DNA from: Sphingomonas aerophila
GTDB lineage: Bacteria; Pseudomonadota; Alphaproteobacteria; Sphingomonadales; Sphingomonadaceae
Direction of reading: 5' to 3'
Assembly (NCBI RefSeq): GCF_014199305.1
Contig: NZ_JACIJK010000008.1
Coordinates: forward strand, 62,001 to 126,000
DNA: 64,000 nt
Position numbers and translations under genes: made by a program. This document shows positions 35,618 to 45,358 of the stretch, piece by piece (the stretch's first letter is position 1; the number at the start of each line of letters is the position of its first letter). The notes beneath the pieces are model-generated. The model had not been told where the DNA came from. It saw only the letters and a program-made list of their open reading frames with translations, and did no database searches.

Positions 35618-36910
35618 TCACTTCTTGTTACCGCGACCGGGCATCATCGACTTGAAGTCGAGCTTGCCCATTAGCGACTGACCCTTCTTGCCGGCGCCCT
35701 TCTTGTTCGAGGCCAGGTCTTCGCTTGCGGTATCTGCGACGCCGACCAGCTTCTGCGCGAGCTCCACCAGCGGCGCTGCGGTCTTGGAGTTCTTGCCGGC
35801 CTCGGATAAAGGCTTGCCAAGCTTGGCCGCCTGCGCTGCGAGCTTCTGATCAAAGGGGACAGTGTAATCGAGCTTGCGCTCGATGGAGCCCTCAAAGTCC
35901 TTGCGCGTGATCTCCAGCTGGCCGCCCGGATGCAGCTTGTTTGCCAGCGTGAAGACGTGAGTGCCCGGCGCGTTCGATTTGAGCCAAGACAGGATGCGGA
36001 TCGTATCGCGCGCTGCCGCAAGGGTCAGCTCGGTAACGACGATCGCAACCTGGATGTCGCCGATCAGGTGCGGATGCTGAACCAGCATGGACCGCGGCAG
36101 GTCAACCACGGTCGCCTCAAAGGCCGCCCGCATCTCCTCCTGCAACTGGTAAAAGGCAGATCCGTCCGTGACCAATGGCGCGTTGATTGGCGCCTCGGCG
36201 CTCAGCACCGCCAGCTTCTCCGAAGCCTTCACCATCGCGCGCTCGATAAAAAGTCCGTCGATGCGGCTCGGGTTCTCGATCGCGTCGGTCAGGCCGCGAC
36301 CCGGCTCCAGATCGAGCGCCAGCGCGCCCGTGCCGAAGTGCACGTCGAGGTCCAGGAGCGCCGTGGAGCGCCCTTCCTTTTCGCTCATGAGCCAGGCGAG
36401 GGAACTCGCCACGGTCGAAGCGCCGACCCCGCCGCGGGTACCGATCACGGCCACTGCGACATGGGGTCGCTCCACCGCCTGCTCCGTGTGCTTGGGCGCA
36501 TTCAGCATGGCCTGCGCGTGGCTGAAGGATTCGCGCAACACGTCGGGATGAAGTGGTTTCAGAAGGTAATCCTGTATGCCGCTCGCCAGAAGGTCGCGGT
36601 ACAGGCGCACGTCGTTGACTTGGCCGGCGGCGATCACCACCGTGCCGGGCTCGCAGACTTCGGCCAGGCCGTTGATGTCGTTCAGAGGATCGCCGCTTTC
36701 GGCCAGGTCAACGAACAGGATCTGCGGGCTGGCAGAGACCGACAGGGTCTGGACCGCATTGCGCAAGCCACCCTTGTTGATCTTCTCTGCCGACCAGCCA
36801 AGCTCCGTCGCGATCGGGCGCAGCGCCTCAACGGTGGTGTCGTCGCACACGAACGCCACAAAAGGTTCGCGATGGGCAACGCCGGCAGGTTTCCAGGGTG
36901 CGTTCATCAC
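35618..36910 (-). CDS. cpaE: Pilus assembly ATPase-like protein CpaE/TadZ
   Basis: A 430-residue protein with an N-terminal receiver-like domain (about residues 15-135, ending DYLLKPLHPDVLRE) and a MinD/ParA-type P-loop domain. The deviant Walker A is GTRGGVGASTVASSLAWLM near residue 155, and LLDLDVHFGTGALALDLEPGRGL follows. TadZ-type proteins position the Tad machine at the cell pole. The ATG overlaps the cpaD stop by four bases. The C-terminus is rich in Lys and Gly. Confidence 0.92.
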   Translation of the reverse strand: MMNAPWKPAGVAHREPFVAFVCDDTTVEALRPIATELGWSAEKINKGGLRNAVQTLSVSASPQILFVDLAESGDPLNDINGLAEVCEPGTVVIAAGQVNDVRLYRDLLASGIQDYLLKPLHPDVLRESFSHAQAMLNAPKHTEQAVERPHVAVAVIGTRGGVGASTVASSLAWLMSEKEGRSTALLDLDVHFGTGALALDLEPGRGLTDAIENPSRIDGLFIERAMVKASEKLAVLSAEAPINAPLVTDGSAFYQLQEEMRAAFEATVVDLPRSMLVQHPHLIGDIQVAIVVTELTLAAARDTIRILSWLKSNAPGTHVFTLANKLHPGGQLEITRKDFEGSIERKLDYTVPFDQKLAAQAAKLGKPLSEAGKNSKTAAPLVELAQKLVGVADTASEDLASNKKGAGKKGQSLMGKLDFKSMMPGRGNKK

Positions 36911-37545
36911 TTACCTCCCGCGTTCTCGGTCTTCACCGTGTTGCCACCACCGCCGGTAGGCGTGGCCTTTCGATATGCATCAATCGCGCGGTAGCCGGTC
37001 GCGGCGTCGTAATTGCCCGAGGACTGGCCACGGACGAGATCGTTGGGGCTGGCGACCATGGCGGCCAGATTGCTGTTGCTCGCACAGCCGAAGTTGGAGG
37101 AGGTATGCTGGTCGAAGTCGCGACTGGAGTTGCGCGACCAGTCCGGGCATCCCGGTACGCCGGCGCGCATGCGGCTGACCACCACCCGAACCGTGCCGGG
37201 GCTGACCGTGGCGGCCGTAATTGGCGCCTCGTCGGACAGCAGCAGGCCATAGCTGGCAACGACCGTTGACACCTGTTCGCGCGCGGTCAGCGCGTCGCCT
37301 GCGGGATCGTCAACCGCGACATGGTCGCCATAGCCAAGCCGCATGGAGCCGAACCAGCCAGCCAGCCGCCGCGACTCACCGGCCGCGAGCTGGCCGCCGA
37401 CTGTGGACAGGTCGAGCAGGTAGTCGGAGCGCGAAATCACCGGCTGGTGAACGCTTTCCAGGCCCCGATTTTGCGTGCCGCCCGCACAACCTGCGAGCAG
37501 GACCGCCGGCAGGACCAGCAGGGGAAGGGACGTTTTCATCTTCAT
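36907..37545 (-). CDS. cpaD: Pilus assembly lipoprotein CpaD
   Basis: A 212-residue outer-membrane-associated lipoprotein with lipobox LLAGC (Cys near residue 18). Family traits include the C-terminal half VVVSRMRAGVPGCPDWSRNSS and SNFGCASNSNLAAMVASPNDLVRGQ. It accompanies the CpaC secretin. The first of two nearby ATGs (MKMKT) is chosen; a frame extension upstream to 37587 has no signal. Confidence 0.9.
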   Translation of the reverse strand: MKMKTSLPLLVLPAVLLAGCAGGTQNRGLESVHQPVISRSDYLLDLSTVGGQLAAGESRRLAGWFGSMRLGYGDHVAVDDPAGDALTAREQVSTVVASYGLLLSDEAPITAATVSPGTVRVVVSRMRAGVPGCPDWSRNSSRDFDQHTSSNFGCASNSNLAAMVASPNDLVRGQSSGNYDAATGYRAIDAYRKATPTGGGGNTVKTENAGGK

Positions 37546-37561
37546 CGTGATCTGGCCCCGA

Positions 37562-39217
37562 TCAGTTGGAGAAGCCGGGGGCGACAATCGGCGCTCCCTT
37601 GCGTGAGGTGTTGGGCGCCTTTTCGTCGCGACGCTTGTCGGCGGCGGGAACGGGCCGGGCCGGGGCGGCGGCGCCGGCTGCGACCGGCACGCCGGGTGTT
37701 GCCAGGGTCGGAACAGGTCGCCGCTCGCCGGTGGTGCCGCCGCCCAGCTGACCCCCGAACACGCGTTCGAAGTCCGTTGGCGCTTTCATTCCATCCGTTG
37801 GCAGGGCGATGTCCGACTGGTTGTCGACCGGCTTCACCAGGTACGGGGTGATGACGATCACCAGTTCGCTCTCGTTGCGCTGCCAGGCGTTGGACCGGAA
37901 CAGTGCGCCCAGAACTGGCACGTCGCCAATGCCGGGTGTCTTGTCGAAATTGTTCGCCTGCTGGTTCTGAAGCAGGCCGCCGATCATCATCGACTGGCCG
38001 GAGCCGAGCTCCAGCGTCGTTTCCGCACGACGGGTGGTGAGGCCTGGCACGCGCGTACCGCCCATCGTGATCGCGTTGGCGTAGTCGAGCTGGGACACCT
38101 CTGGCCGGACGCGCAGGGAGATGCGGCCATCGGAAAGCACGGTTGGCGTATAAGAAAGACTGACCCCGTACTGTTTGTACTCGACGGAGATCGAGCCCAG
38201 TCCCTGGCTGAGCGGAATCGGAACCTCGCCGCCGGCCAGGAACGTGCCAGTCTCACCCGACAGTGCGGTCAGGTTCGGGTTGGCCAGAATGGATACCTGA
38301 CCGGTGGTTTCGCCCAGATCGATCGCCGACAACAGGTCCAGGCCGAATACCTTGGTCAATGCGCCCAAAGTCGTGCGCTCAGCTCCTGGAGTCACATTGG
38401 TGCCGGGTTTCTGGATGATCTTGAGGGCGCTCTCATCGATAATGCCGCCAGGAAGATACTTGATTGACGTCGGATCAATCCCGTAGCCCTGAACCGCTGT
38501 GCCGACCCCTAAAGGAAGACCGCGATCCGTGGCGAAATAGCTGGCTGGAGAGCGGCTACCGCCAATCCCGAACTTGAACCCGCTAGTGCTGTCGATCGAC
38601 GTCATGTTCACGCCGATGTTCTTGGCGAAGCTGCGGCGAACCTCGGCGAAGCGGACTTGCAGGTTGACCTGCAAGGGCGTCGCGGTGCGCAGGCGAGAGA
38701 GGACTTTCGTTCCATCTCCGACATAGGCCTGGACCAGTCGCTCGGCCTCTGCGGCGTCCTGTGGAGCGGCAACGGTGCCGGTCAGCAGCACAAGCCCGTT
38801 CATCGGCGTGGCGATGATCCGCGCTTCCGGCATGGCGAGCCCCAGCATCGACCCGATCGAGTCGAGGTTCTGGCCGACCCGGACCGTAGCGGCATAGACG
38901 ACTTGGCCACCCTTGGTCGTCGCGCTTACCGTCGTCTCGCCAGACTTCTTGCCGAAGATATAGAGCTGGGTTGGCGAGCGAACCTGAACGTCGGCAACGT
39001 TGTCGTCGGCGACGAACAGGTCGCTCATCGGGCGGGCCAGCGTCACAAGTCGGCCGCGGCCGGTGTTGATCTGGACCAGCGGCGTGCCGGTTACGCTTGC
39101 CGTGCTGGCGGCTGCGGCGGCGGGCGCCGTCGGCCCGCCAGGTGCGGCGGCGACCAGCGCCGGCGCGGCAAGAGCCAGCGCGAGCGACAGCCCGGTCGTC
39201 ATGGTGCTAACACGCAT
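37562..39217 (-). CDS. cpaC: Pilus secretin CpaC/RcpA
   Basis: A 551-residue outer membrane secretin with a signal peptide (LSLALALAAPALVAAA). The N-terminal domain (TGRGRLVTLARPMSDLFVADDNVADVQVRSP) and BON-like region precede the secretin core, with EVPIPLSQGLGSISVEYKQYGVSLSYTPTV and VPVLGALFRSNAWQRNESELVIVITPYLV. It forms the channel for the Flp pilus. The start overlaps the cpaB stop by one base. Confidence 0.94.
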   Translation of the reverse strand: MRVSTMTTGLSLALALAAPALVAAAPGGPTAPAAAAASTASVTGTPLVQINTGRGRLVTLARPMSDLFVADDNVADVQVRSPTQLYIFGKKSGETTVSATTKGGQVVYAATVRVGQNLDSIGSMLGLAMPEARIIATPMNGLVLLTGTVAAPQDAAEAERLVQAYVGDGTKVLSRLRTATPLQVNLQVRFAEVRRSFAKNIGVNMTSIDSTSGFKFGIGGSRSPASYFATDRGLPLGVGTAVQGYGIDPTSIKYLPGGIIDESALKIIQKPGTNVTPGAERTTLGALTKVFGLDLLSAIDLGETTGQVSILANPNLTALSGETGTFLAGGEVPIPLSQGLGSISVEYKQYGVSLSYTPTVLSDGRISLRVRPEVSQLDYANAITMGGTRVPGLTTRRAETTLELGSGQSMMIGGLLQNQQANNFDKTPGIGDVPVLGALFRSNAWQRNESELVIVITPYLVKPVDNQSDIALPTDGMKAPTDFERVFGGQLGGGTTGERRPVPTLATPGVPVAAGAAAPARPVPAADKRRDEKAPNTSRKGAPIVAPGFSN

Positions 39218-40251
39218 CAGTTCTTACCCCCCACGGGAACCACGGTGATCGAATTACCGCGCGCGATCCGGACGACCGGGCCGATGGCGGGCGCGGTGCC
39301 GCCGGTGTTTGGAGCCGCTACGGGCGTCATCTGGCCGACCGAGCCGTTGTCGCCGCCCTTGCCCGGCACAGACCGGCGAGCGAAGCGCGACACGTCGGCG
39401 CCCGTGACAAAGGTCGAGTTGCCGGTCTGCGGCTGGCTTGCAAGCTGTGTCATCATGGCCTTCTCGGCCTTGGGATCTGCGCCTTCGGGCACCTTGATCG
39501 ACCCGGAGGCGATTGCCTGTTCCAGCTCGGACGAGTTGTCAGCGATCGACCGCAGCGATAGCGAAATGGTGCCGAGCTGCTGGGCGACGGCCACCTGCTC
39601 GGCGAGCTTGGGAGTCGCCTCGATGGTCACGGTGCCGTAAACCTGCACCTTGCTCTTGCCGTCCTCGCCTAGCGTGTTGTCGGTGCGCTGGTCGGTGGCG
39701 AGTACCCGGACGTTGCGCATGAAGGTTTCAGAAACCTTGAGCGGTGAACCGTCACCGCCGCCCGACACCGACTGGGTCAGGACCAGGTCGATCCGATCGC
39801 CAGGAAAGATGAACCCTGCCACGGCGTTCTGCTGCTGGACCGGGATGGTCACGGCGCGCATGCCCGGGCCGAGTGCGGCAGCCAGGAAGCCACGATCGCC
39901 GGGCTTTACCAGGGCACCCTGGGTCAGCGGCTGGCCCGCCGTCACCGCGAACCGAACCACCGTGCCCTGCAGCGACTTGAGGTCGGTCTTTTCCTTCAGG
40001 AAGTACGCTCCGTCGACCAGCTCCTTGGGCCAGGGCTGATATTTCAGCGCCGTGGCGTCCAGGATCGTGCCAACGGGCAGGGCGCGGGTGGCGACCAGCA
40101 CTTCAGGCCCGTCGATCGGCGGAGCGGCGACGACGCCGGCAGCCGCCGCCTGCGGTGCCGCGCTGCCGGCGATCAGCGTGCGCGCCATGAACGCGGTGAT
40201 GCCCGCGACGACAAGCGCCCCGACCAGGAGAAAGACCTTGCGAGTGTCCAT
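39217..40251 (-). CDS. cpaB: Flp pilus assembly protein CpaB
   Basis: A 344-residue protein with one N-terminal membrane helix (VFLLVGALVVAGITAFMA) followed by a SAF domain (VLVATRALPVGTILDATALKYQPWP) and the RcpC-type region with VTIPVQQQNAVAGFIFPGDRIDLVLT. It works in the periplasm alongside the secretin. 56 bases separate it from cpaA. Confidence 0.93.
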   Translation of the reverse strand: MDTRKVFLLVGALVVAGITAFMARTLIAGSAAPQAAAAGVVAAPPIDGPEVLVATRALPVGTILDATALKYQPWPKELVDGAYFLKEKTDLKSLQGTVVRFAVTAGQPLTQGALVKPGDRGFLAAALGPGMRAVTIPVQQQNAVAGFIFPGDRIDLVLTQSVSGGGDGSPLKVSETFMRNVRVLATDQRTDNTLGEDGKSKVQVYGTVTIEATPKLAEQVAVAQQLGTISLSLRSIADNSSELEQAIASGSIKVPEGADPKAEKAMMTQLASQPQTGNSTFVTGADVSRFARRSVPGKGGDNGSVGQMTPVAAPNTGGTAPAIGPVVRIARGNSITVVPVGGKN

Positions 40252-40307
40252 GCCTTAGTTGCCCCTGGGGCGCGCCCTGTGCGGCCCGGTTGCGTGAGCG
40301 TTAAGCA

Positions 40308-40781
40308 TCACGACAAGTGGTGAAGAATCGGTTCACGCATCGCGAGAAGCGCGGCGCAGGTGATGGCGACCCCGTATGGAACCTCGATCGGAGCCATCCG
40401 ACGCGCGACATATCGATGCGCGAGCATCAGGATCGTCAGCACGCCGCCGATGACCGACATGGCGATCAGCATCCACGACAGTGAGTCGAGCGGAAGCCAC
40501 AAGGCGAGCGCGCCGATCAGCTTTACGTCGCCGCCGCCCATCCATCCGGCCGCGAACACGCCGACGAACAATCCAAAGATGATCGTGCCCGTAACTAGCT
40601 GGAGGACCAGGTCCGGCCAAAGCGCCAGCCCTGACACCCACCACCAGGCAGGCGCTAGCAGCGCGATCGTCAGGTTCTTCGCGTTGGAGATGGTGCGCCC
40701 GCGCACGTCCTCGATCGCAGCCGCCAATAGCAGCGCGGCAAGGGTCGCGAGCAGCGCGACGGCCGGATTGTTCCACCCCAT
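40308..40781 (-). CDS. cpaA: Prepilin peptidase CpaA
   Basis: A 157-residue A24-family aspartic peptidase with about five membrane helices, cutting Flp prepilins. The two catalytic aspartates are in AAIEDVRGRTISN (near residue 24) and GGGDVKLIGAL (near residue 84). Start at 40781 (MGWNNP), as the upstream in-frame extension overlaps the divergent hydrolase. First gene of the operon; the pilin gene usually next to it is absent here. Confidence 0.92.
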   Translation of the reverse strand: MGWNNPAVALLATLAALLLAAAIEDVRGRTISNAKNLTIALLAPAWWWVSGLALWPDLVLQLVTGTIIFGLFVGVFAAGWMGGGDVKLIGALALWLPLDSLSWMLIAMSVIGGVLTILMLAHRYVARRMAPIEVPYGVAITCAALLAMREPILHHLS

Positions 40782-40832
40782 TGTTGAACACCGTAGACGA
40801 GGGGGCTTGCCAAACCGTAACCACGCAGACAG

Positions 40833-41792
40833 ATGAAGCAGGAGACTTCCATCAGCCCGGCTCCGCTGCGCGCCCTGCCACCTCAGGCGCGGGTGGCGGG
40901 CTGGCTCGCGCCCGATGGCTGGAGGCACCGCAGGTTCGACTGGCGGGCCGACGGGGCTGAGCGAGGACGGCTGTTGTTTCAGCCGGGACGGTCGGATGTA
41001 TTCGAGAAGTACCTGGACGAAATAGCCGAATTGCAGGCGGAAGGTTGGTCGGTAACGTCATTCGACTGGCGCGGGCAGGGCGGGTCCGGCCGGCTCGGCC
41101 GCGATCCCCGGGTCGGCCATGCTGACCGGTTCGATGCCATGGTGGACGATTTAGCCGGTTTCTGGCGAGCGTGGACGGCGGAGGGGGCGGGGCCGCGTGT
41201 CCTGCTGGGCCATTCAATGGGTGGTCACTTCGCGCTCCGGGCGCTGGCCGATAAGGTCATCGATCCCGATGCGGTGATCCTGTCGGCGCCGATGGTGCAG
41301 GTGCGCTCTCCGATTGGGGCGTGGGCCGGGGGCGTCCTCGCACGGCTGATGCTTCGACGGGGCGAGCCGACGCGCAGCGCCTGGCGGTGGAGCACCGATC
41401 CCGACTCGGTGGCACGCCGACGGCGTCGGCTGACCCTCGACAACAGCCGTGGGCAGGACGAGCGCTGGTGGCAGGTCCCAAACCCTGAACTGGAGTTGGG
41501 GCCGCCAAGTTGGGGCTGGGTGGTCGAAGCGTTCCGCGCAGGCGCGGTGCTGGCGCGTCATCCGGGGCTGGAACGGGTGACAGCGCCGGTGCTGATGCTG
41601 GTCGCGGACGGGGACAAGCTGGTCGACCCGCGGGCAGCACGGCGGGTGGCTGAACGCTTGCCCGATTGCGAGTTGGTCCGATTCGCCCCGAACGAGGCGG
41701 CGCACGAGGTGCTGCGGGAGGGCGACCCAGCGCGAGGTCGCGCCTTTGCGGCTATCCGATCGTTTCTGGACCGGCGAGTGCCACGCACATGA
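40833..41792 (+). CDS. Alpha/beta hydrolase (monoacylglycerol lipase/lysophospholipase type)
   Basis: A 319-residue serine hydrolase with the nucleophile elbow GHSMGG (Ser near residue 130), the strand SFDWRGQGGSG typical of the lysophospholipase subgroup, the acid in VADGDKLVDPRAA and the His in NEAAHEVLRE. No signal peptide, so cytoplasmic. The four-base ATGA overlap couples it to the flavoprotein gene downstream. Confidence 0.88.
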   Translation: MKQETSISPAPLRALPPQARVAGWLAPDGWRHRRFDWRADGAERGRLLFQPGRSDVFEKYLDEIAELQAEGWSVTSFDWRGQGGSGRLGRDPRVGHADRFDAMVDDLAGFWRAWTAEGAGPRVLLGHSMGGHFALRALADKVIDPDAVILSAPMVQVRSPIGAWAGGVLARLMLRRGEPTRSAWRWSTDPDSVARRRRRLTLDNSRGQDERWWQVPNPELELGPPSWGWVVEAFRAGAVLARHPGLERVTAPVLMLVADGDKLVDPRAARRVAERLPDCELVRFAPNEAAHEVLREGDPARGRAFAAIRSFLDRRVPRT

Positions 41793-42871
41793 GTTTCGAT
41801 GTTGCTATCATTGGGGCAGGCATAGCTGGTGCCAGCCTTGCCGCCGAACTTGCGCCGCACGCTCGGGTGTTGTTGGTGGAGGGTGAGGACGCGCCCGGAT
41901 ACCACGCGACCGGTCGATCGGCGGCGTTCTGGTCCGAAACCTATGGCGGGCCGGGTATCCAGCCGCTGACCAGTGCATCGGGGCCCACCCTGCGTGCAGG
42001 CGGGTTCCTCCAGCCGCTAGGCTCCATCCATGTCGGGCGTGAGGCCGATCGGGCTGCCGCTCATGCCTTGCTTGCGGCTTTCGCGGGCACGTCGGTAATG
42101 CTGGAAGCGGTCGATCCGGCAGACCAAATCCCAGGAATTCGCGACGGCTGGACGGTTGGTGTGTGGGAACCGAGTTGCGCTTACATCGACGTCGGCGGGC
42201 TTCATGCGTCCTGCCTTGCGCGCGCTCGCGCGGCCGGTGCGACGTTGGTCACCAGTGCCGGGCTACGCGGTGCCGATCGATCCGATGGACGTTGGCATCT
42301 CGTTACCGCGGCTGGGCGGTATACCGCGGAAACGGTGGTCAACGCTGCCGGCGCCTGGGCCGACCAGGTGGCGCGGGTATTTGGCGCAGAACCGCTCGGG
42401 ATCGCGCCGTTCCGCCGCACCATGGCGCAGTTGCGAGTCGATCCGCCGGCATGTGCCGGGCTGCCGCATGTCGCCGCGTTGAACGGCACCTTTTACTTCA
42501 AGCCGGAAGCTGGCGGGCGCGTGTGGCTGAGCCCGCATGACGAGATCCCGACCGATCCGTGCGACGCCGCCCCCGACGAACTCGATGTGGCGATCGCAAT
42601 CGATCGCCTGGAAAGCGCAGTGGACTGGCGTGTGGAGGCGGTGGAGCGCCGCTGGGCCGGGCTTCGCAGCTTTGCTCCCGATCGCCTGCCGGTGTTCGGC
42701 TTCGATCCGGTCGTGCCCGGGCTGTTCTGGTGCGCCGGGCAGGGCGGCTTTGGTATCCAGACCGCGCCCGCCGCCGCTACCCTGTCGACAGCACTTCTTC
42801 TTCAGCAAGGCGAGCTACCGCCGGGCGTCGATCCGCTGATATTCTCGCCGGGGCGTTTCCGTCGGGTCTAG
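41789..42871 (+). CDS. FAD-dependent oxidoreductase, D-amino acid oxidase family
   Basis: A 360-residue DAO-fold flavoprotein. The Rossmann ADP-binding motif is at the N-terminus (VAIIGAGIAGASLAAEL). ATGRSAAFWSETYGG, TVVNAAGAWAD and the C-terminal GLFWCAGQGGFGIQTAPA are the usual flavin contacts. The substrate is probably a primary or secondary amine or hydroxy acid; it cannot be narrowed further. Start fixed by overlap with the hydrolase. Ends 3 bases before the convergent rnhA. Confidence 0.88.
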   Translation: MSFDVAIIGAGIAGASLAAELAPHARVLLVEGEDAPGYHATGRSAAFWSETYGGPGIQPLTSASGPTLRAGGFLQPLGSIHVGREADRAAAHALLAAFAGTSVMLEAVDPADQIPGIRDGWTVGVWEPSCAYIDVGGLHASCLARARAAGATLVTSAGLRGADRSDGRWHLVTAAGRYTAETVVNAAGAWADQVARVFGAEPLGIAPFRRTMAQLRVDPPACAGLPHVAALNGTFYFKPEAGGRVWLSPHDEIPTDPCDAAPDELDVAIAIDRLESAVDWRVEAVERRWAGLRSFAPDRLPVFGFDPVVPGLFWCAGQGGFGIQTAPAAATLSTALLLQQGELPPGVDPLIFSPGRFRRV

Positions 42872-42874
42872 CTG

Positions 42875-43342
42875 CTAGCCGCCCCGCTCCGCCCCGCTCC
42901 GCCCCGCTGCCACCGCGGCGTCGCTTGCCAGTCGATCTACGCGCTCATTGTCGGCGTTGCCGGCATGGCCCTTCACCCACTTCCACTCGATCTGGTGCTT
43001 TTGGGTTTCGGCAAACAGCGCCTGCCAAAGCTCCGCATTCTTGACCGGCTTCTTGTCGGCCGTCTTCCACCCATTCTTCTGCCAGCCGTGGATCCAGCGG
43101 GTCAGCCCGTCCATCACATATTTGCTGTCGGTGGACAGGGTGATACGGCACGGGCGCGTCAGGATGCGCAGTGCCTCGATGACCGCAGTCAGCTCCATCC
43201 GGTTGTTGGTGGTGTGCGCGTCGCCGCCCGACAATTCCTTCTCGTTCGTGCCAAAACGCAGCAGCGCCCCCCAGCCGCCGGGGCCAGGATTCCCCTTGCA
43301 CGCGCCATCGGTGGCAATTTCGACGTGGGACATATCAGTCAT
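42875..43342 (-). CDS. rnhA: Ribonuclease HI
   Basis: A 155-residue RNase H cutting RNA in RNA-DNA hybrids. Metal-binding residues are in [17 protein letters not shown] (Asp), [11 protein letters not shown] (Glu), TDSKYVMDG (Asp) and the [11 protein letters not shown] region (His and Asp). The ATG overlaps the thrB stop (ATGA); a second ATG at 43333 is possible. The last ten residues are encoded by 10-base tandem repeats, so this tail is probably variable. Confidence 0.94.
   Translation of the reverse strand: MTDMSHVEIATDGACKGNPGPGGWGALLRFGTNEKELSGGDAHTTNNRMELTAVIEALRILTRPCRITLSTDSKYVMDGLTRWIHGWQKNGWKTADKKPVKNAELWQALFAETQKHQIEWKWVKGHAGNADNERVDRLASDAAVAAGRSGAERGG
42881..42910. repeat. 10-base tandem repeat at the 3' end of rnhA
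   Basis: Three copies of gccccgctcc (the last with one change) sit just before the rnhA stop. The unit is not a multiple of three, so gain or loss shifts the frame of the RnhA tail. Confidence 0.85.
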
Positions 43343-44295
43343 GAAAAGGCGGTGATCCCGTGTTCCTGGTAGAATCCAAGCCGGCGCGTATAGGCGAGCG
43401 GATCCTTGCGCGTCACCAGTGCGTCGGCAGGCGTGTTCAGCCAGTCCCAGGCGCGGCTGAGTGCGAAGCGCAGGCAGGCACCCATGGCAAGGACGGGTAG
43501 CTGCTGACGCTCTTCGGCACCCAGCCCATAGCTGTCCGCGTAACCGTCCAGCAGCGCACGCCCCACGGCCAGATCATATCGCTCGCCCCGTACATCAAAG
43601 CTCCAGGCCGAATGCATGACGGCGAGATCGTAAAGGCGCAGGTCCGTGCACGCGAAGTAGAAGTCGATCAGCCCGGTCACCTGATCGTCCCGCATCAGGA
43701 CATTGTCGGGGAAAAGGTCGGCGTGGATGACGCAGCGATCCCCGTCAGTGGGCCAGGCGTGAAGCACCCGATCCAGACCGCTTGCCAGTTCGTCGCGAAG
43801 CGACGGTGCAATGCTGTCCAGGTCGCTCCCGCAGCGCTCGAACAGCGGACGCCAAGTGTCTGCGCCCATCGAATTGGGTCGGGCCAAAGCGAAATCCGCG
43901 ACCGCGCGGTGCATGCGTCCCATCATGGCGGCCGCTGCGTGCGCTTGCGCCGGGGTCGGATGGGAGAGCGACACGCCCGGCAGGAAGCGGATCAGGCAGG
44001 CCGGACGGCTTTCAAGCTGCTGTATTGCCCGGCCACCGCGGTCGCCGATCGCCGGCGGCACGGGCAGACCTTTCGCAGCGAGATGGTCCAGCAGGGACAG
44101 GAAGAAGGGAAGGTCGTCGGCGGAAACCCGTTTCTCGTACAATGTCAGAATGTACCGGTCGCGGGTTGTATCGACCAGGTAATTGGAGTTCTCGACACCT
44201 TCCGCGATGCCCTTCGCCGACACGAGCTCGCCGGCGTCGTAACGGCCTAGGAACCCGGTCAGCGCTTCGGCCGAAACCGGCGTGTACACCGCCAC
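43339..44295 (-). CDS. thrB: Homoserine kinase
   Basis: A 318-residue ThrB of the APH-like kinase type, making O-phosphohomoserine for threonine. It starts [24 protein letters not shown] with [15 protein letters not shown], and the kinase core has [14 protein letters not shown] (catalytic Asp) and [19 protein letters not shown] (metal-binding Asp). Start codon is GTG, sharing one base with the ispH stop. Part of the ispH-thrB-rnhA run common in alphaproteobacteria. Confidence 0.94.
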   Translation of the reverse strand: MAVYTPVSAEALTGFLGRYDAGELVSAKGIAEGVENSNYLVDTTRDRYILTLYEKRVSADDLPFFLSLLDHLAAKGLPVPPAIGDRGGRAIQQLESRPACLIRFLPGVSLSHPTPAQAHAAAAMMGRMHRAVADFALARPNSMGADTWRPLFERCGSDLDSIAPSLRDELASGLDRVLHAWPTDGDRCVIHADLFPDNVLMRDDQVTGLIDFYFACTDLRLYDLAVMHSAWSFDVRGERYDLAVGRALLDGYADSYGLGAEERQQLPVLAMGACLRFALSRAWDWLNTPADALVTRKDPLAYTRRLGFYQEHGITAFS

Positions 44296-45266
44296 TAGGC
44301 GGCGACCTCCAGACCCCGCGGTAGCTTGAAGGCGACGGTTTCGCGCGTGGTTTCCACCTCACGCTCCGTGATCGTGTATCGCGTGGCAAGGCGGTCAACG
44401 AGTTCGCGCACCAGCAACTCGGGCGCGGAAGCGCCCGCCGTGATGCCCAGGGTTCGCACACCATGGAGGAACGACCAGTCGAGCTCGACCGCGCGCTGGA
44501 TCAGCCGGGCAGGCGTGCCCTCCCGCGCGGCGACTTCCACCAGGCGGAGCGAATTGGACGAGTTGGGCGCGCCAATCACCAACATGGCGTCGCACGCCGT
44601 CGCGATCGCCTTGACCGCGGCCTGTCGGTTGGACGTCGCGTAGCAGATGTCCTCACCCTTCGGCGCCTCGATGCTCGGAAAGCGCTGGTGAAGTGCGTCG
44701 ACCATTGCTGCCGTGTCATCCACCGACAACGTGGTCTGGGTCAGGAAGGCTAGGTTCTCCGGGTTGGCGGGCTGCAACGCTTCGACGTCCGCTACCGTCT
44801 CGATCAGGGTCATCGTTCCAGCGGGAACCTGGCCCAGCGTGCCGATCACCTCCGGATGCCCTTGGTGGCCGATGAACAGGATATGCCGTCCAGACGCGAC
44901 CAGCCGTTCGGCCTGGCGATGCACCTTCGACACTAGCGGGCAGGTCGCATCCAGATATGCGAGGCCGCGGTCCTGCGCAGCGGCCGGCACCGACTTGGGC
45001 ACGCCATGGGCGGAGAAGACGACGGGCGCGTCATCGGGCACCTCGTCCAGTTCCTCCACGAACACCGCCCCCTGCGAGCGTAGTGAGTCGACCACGAATT
45101 TGTTGTGGACGATCTCATGCCGGACATAAACGGGTGCGCCGTGCTTCTCGATCGCGAGCTCAACGATCCGGATCGCGCGGTCCACTCCGGCGCAAAAGCC
45201 CCTGGGGGCGGCGATGATCAGCTCCAGTGGGGGCAGGGCGGCGTCGGTGGTGGCCGGGTCGGTCAT
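44295..45266 (-). CDS. ispH: 4-hydroxy-3-methylbut-2-enyl diphosphate reductase
   Basis: A 323-residue iron-sulfur enzyme producing IPP and DMAPP at the end of the MEP isoprenoid pathway. The three cluster cysteines are in [12 protein letters not shown] (near residue 25), [11 protein letters not shown] and CYATSNRQ; also [14 protein letters not shown]. It feeds carotenoid and quinone synthesis. First gene of the ispH-thrB-rnhA operon. Confidence 0.96.
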   Translation of the reverse strand: MTDPATTDAALPPLELIIAAPRGFCAGVDRAIRIVELAIEKHGAPVYVRHEIVHNKFVVDSLRSQGAVFVEELDEVPDDAPVVFSAHGVPKSVPAAAQDRGLAYLDATCPLVSKVHRQAERLVASGRHILFIGHQGHPEVIGTLGQVPAGTMTLIETVADVEALQPANPENLAFLTQTTLSVDDTAAMVDALHQRFPSIEAPKGEDICYATSNRQAAVKAIATACDAMLVIGAPNSSNSLRLVEVAAREGTPARLIQRAVELDWSFLHGVRTLGITAGASAPELLVRELVDRLATRYTITEREVETTRETVAFKLPRGLEVAA

Positions 45267-45358
45267 GACACAAGCGCTTACGCGATTGCTTGGCGGCGGG
45301 AAAGCCGTATGGTGCCGCGCGACCCGGTACGACCCCCGACAAAAGGTTTGCGTTCCCC

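Noticed and set aside
42881-42910. Short tandem repeats as a CRISPR or origin iteron
   Set aside because: The unit is only 10 bases, contiguous, and inside the rnhA coding region.
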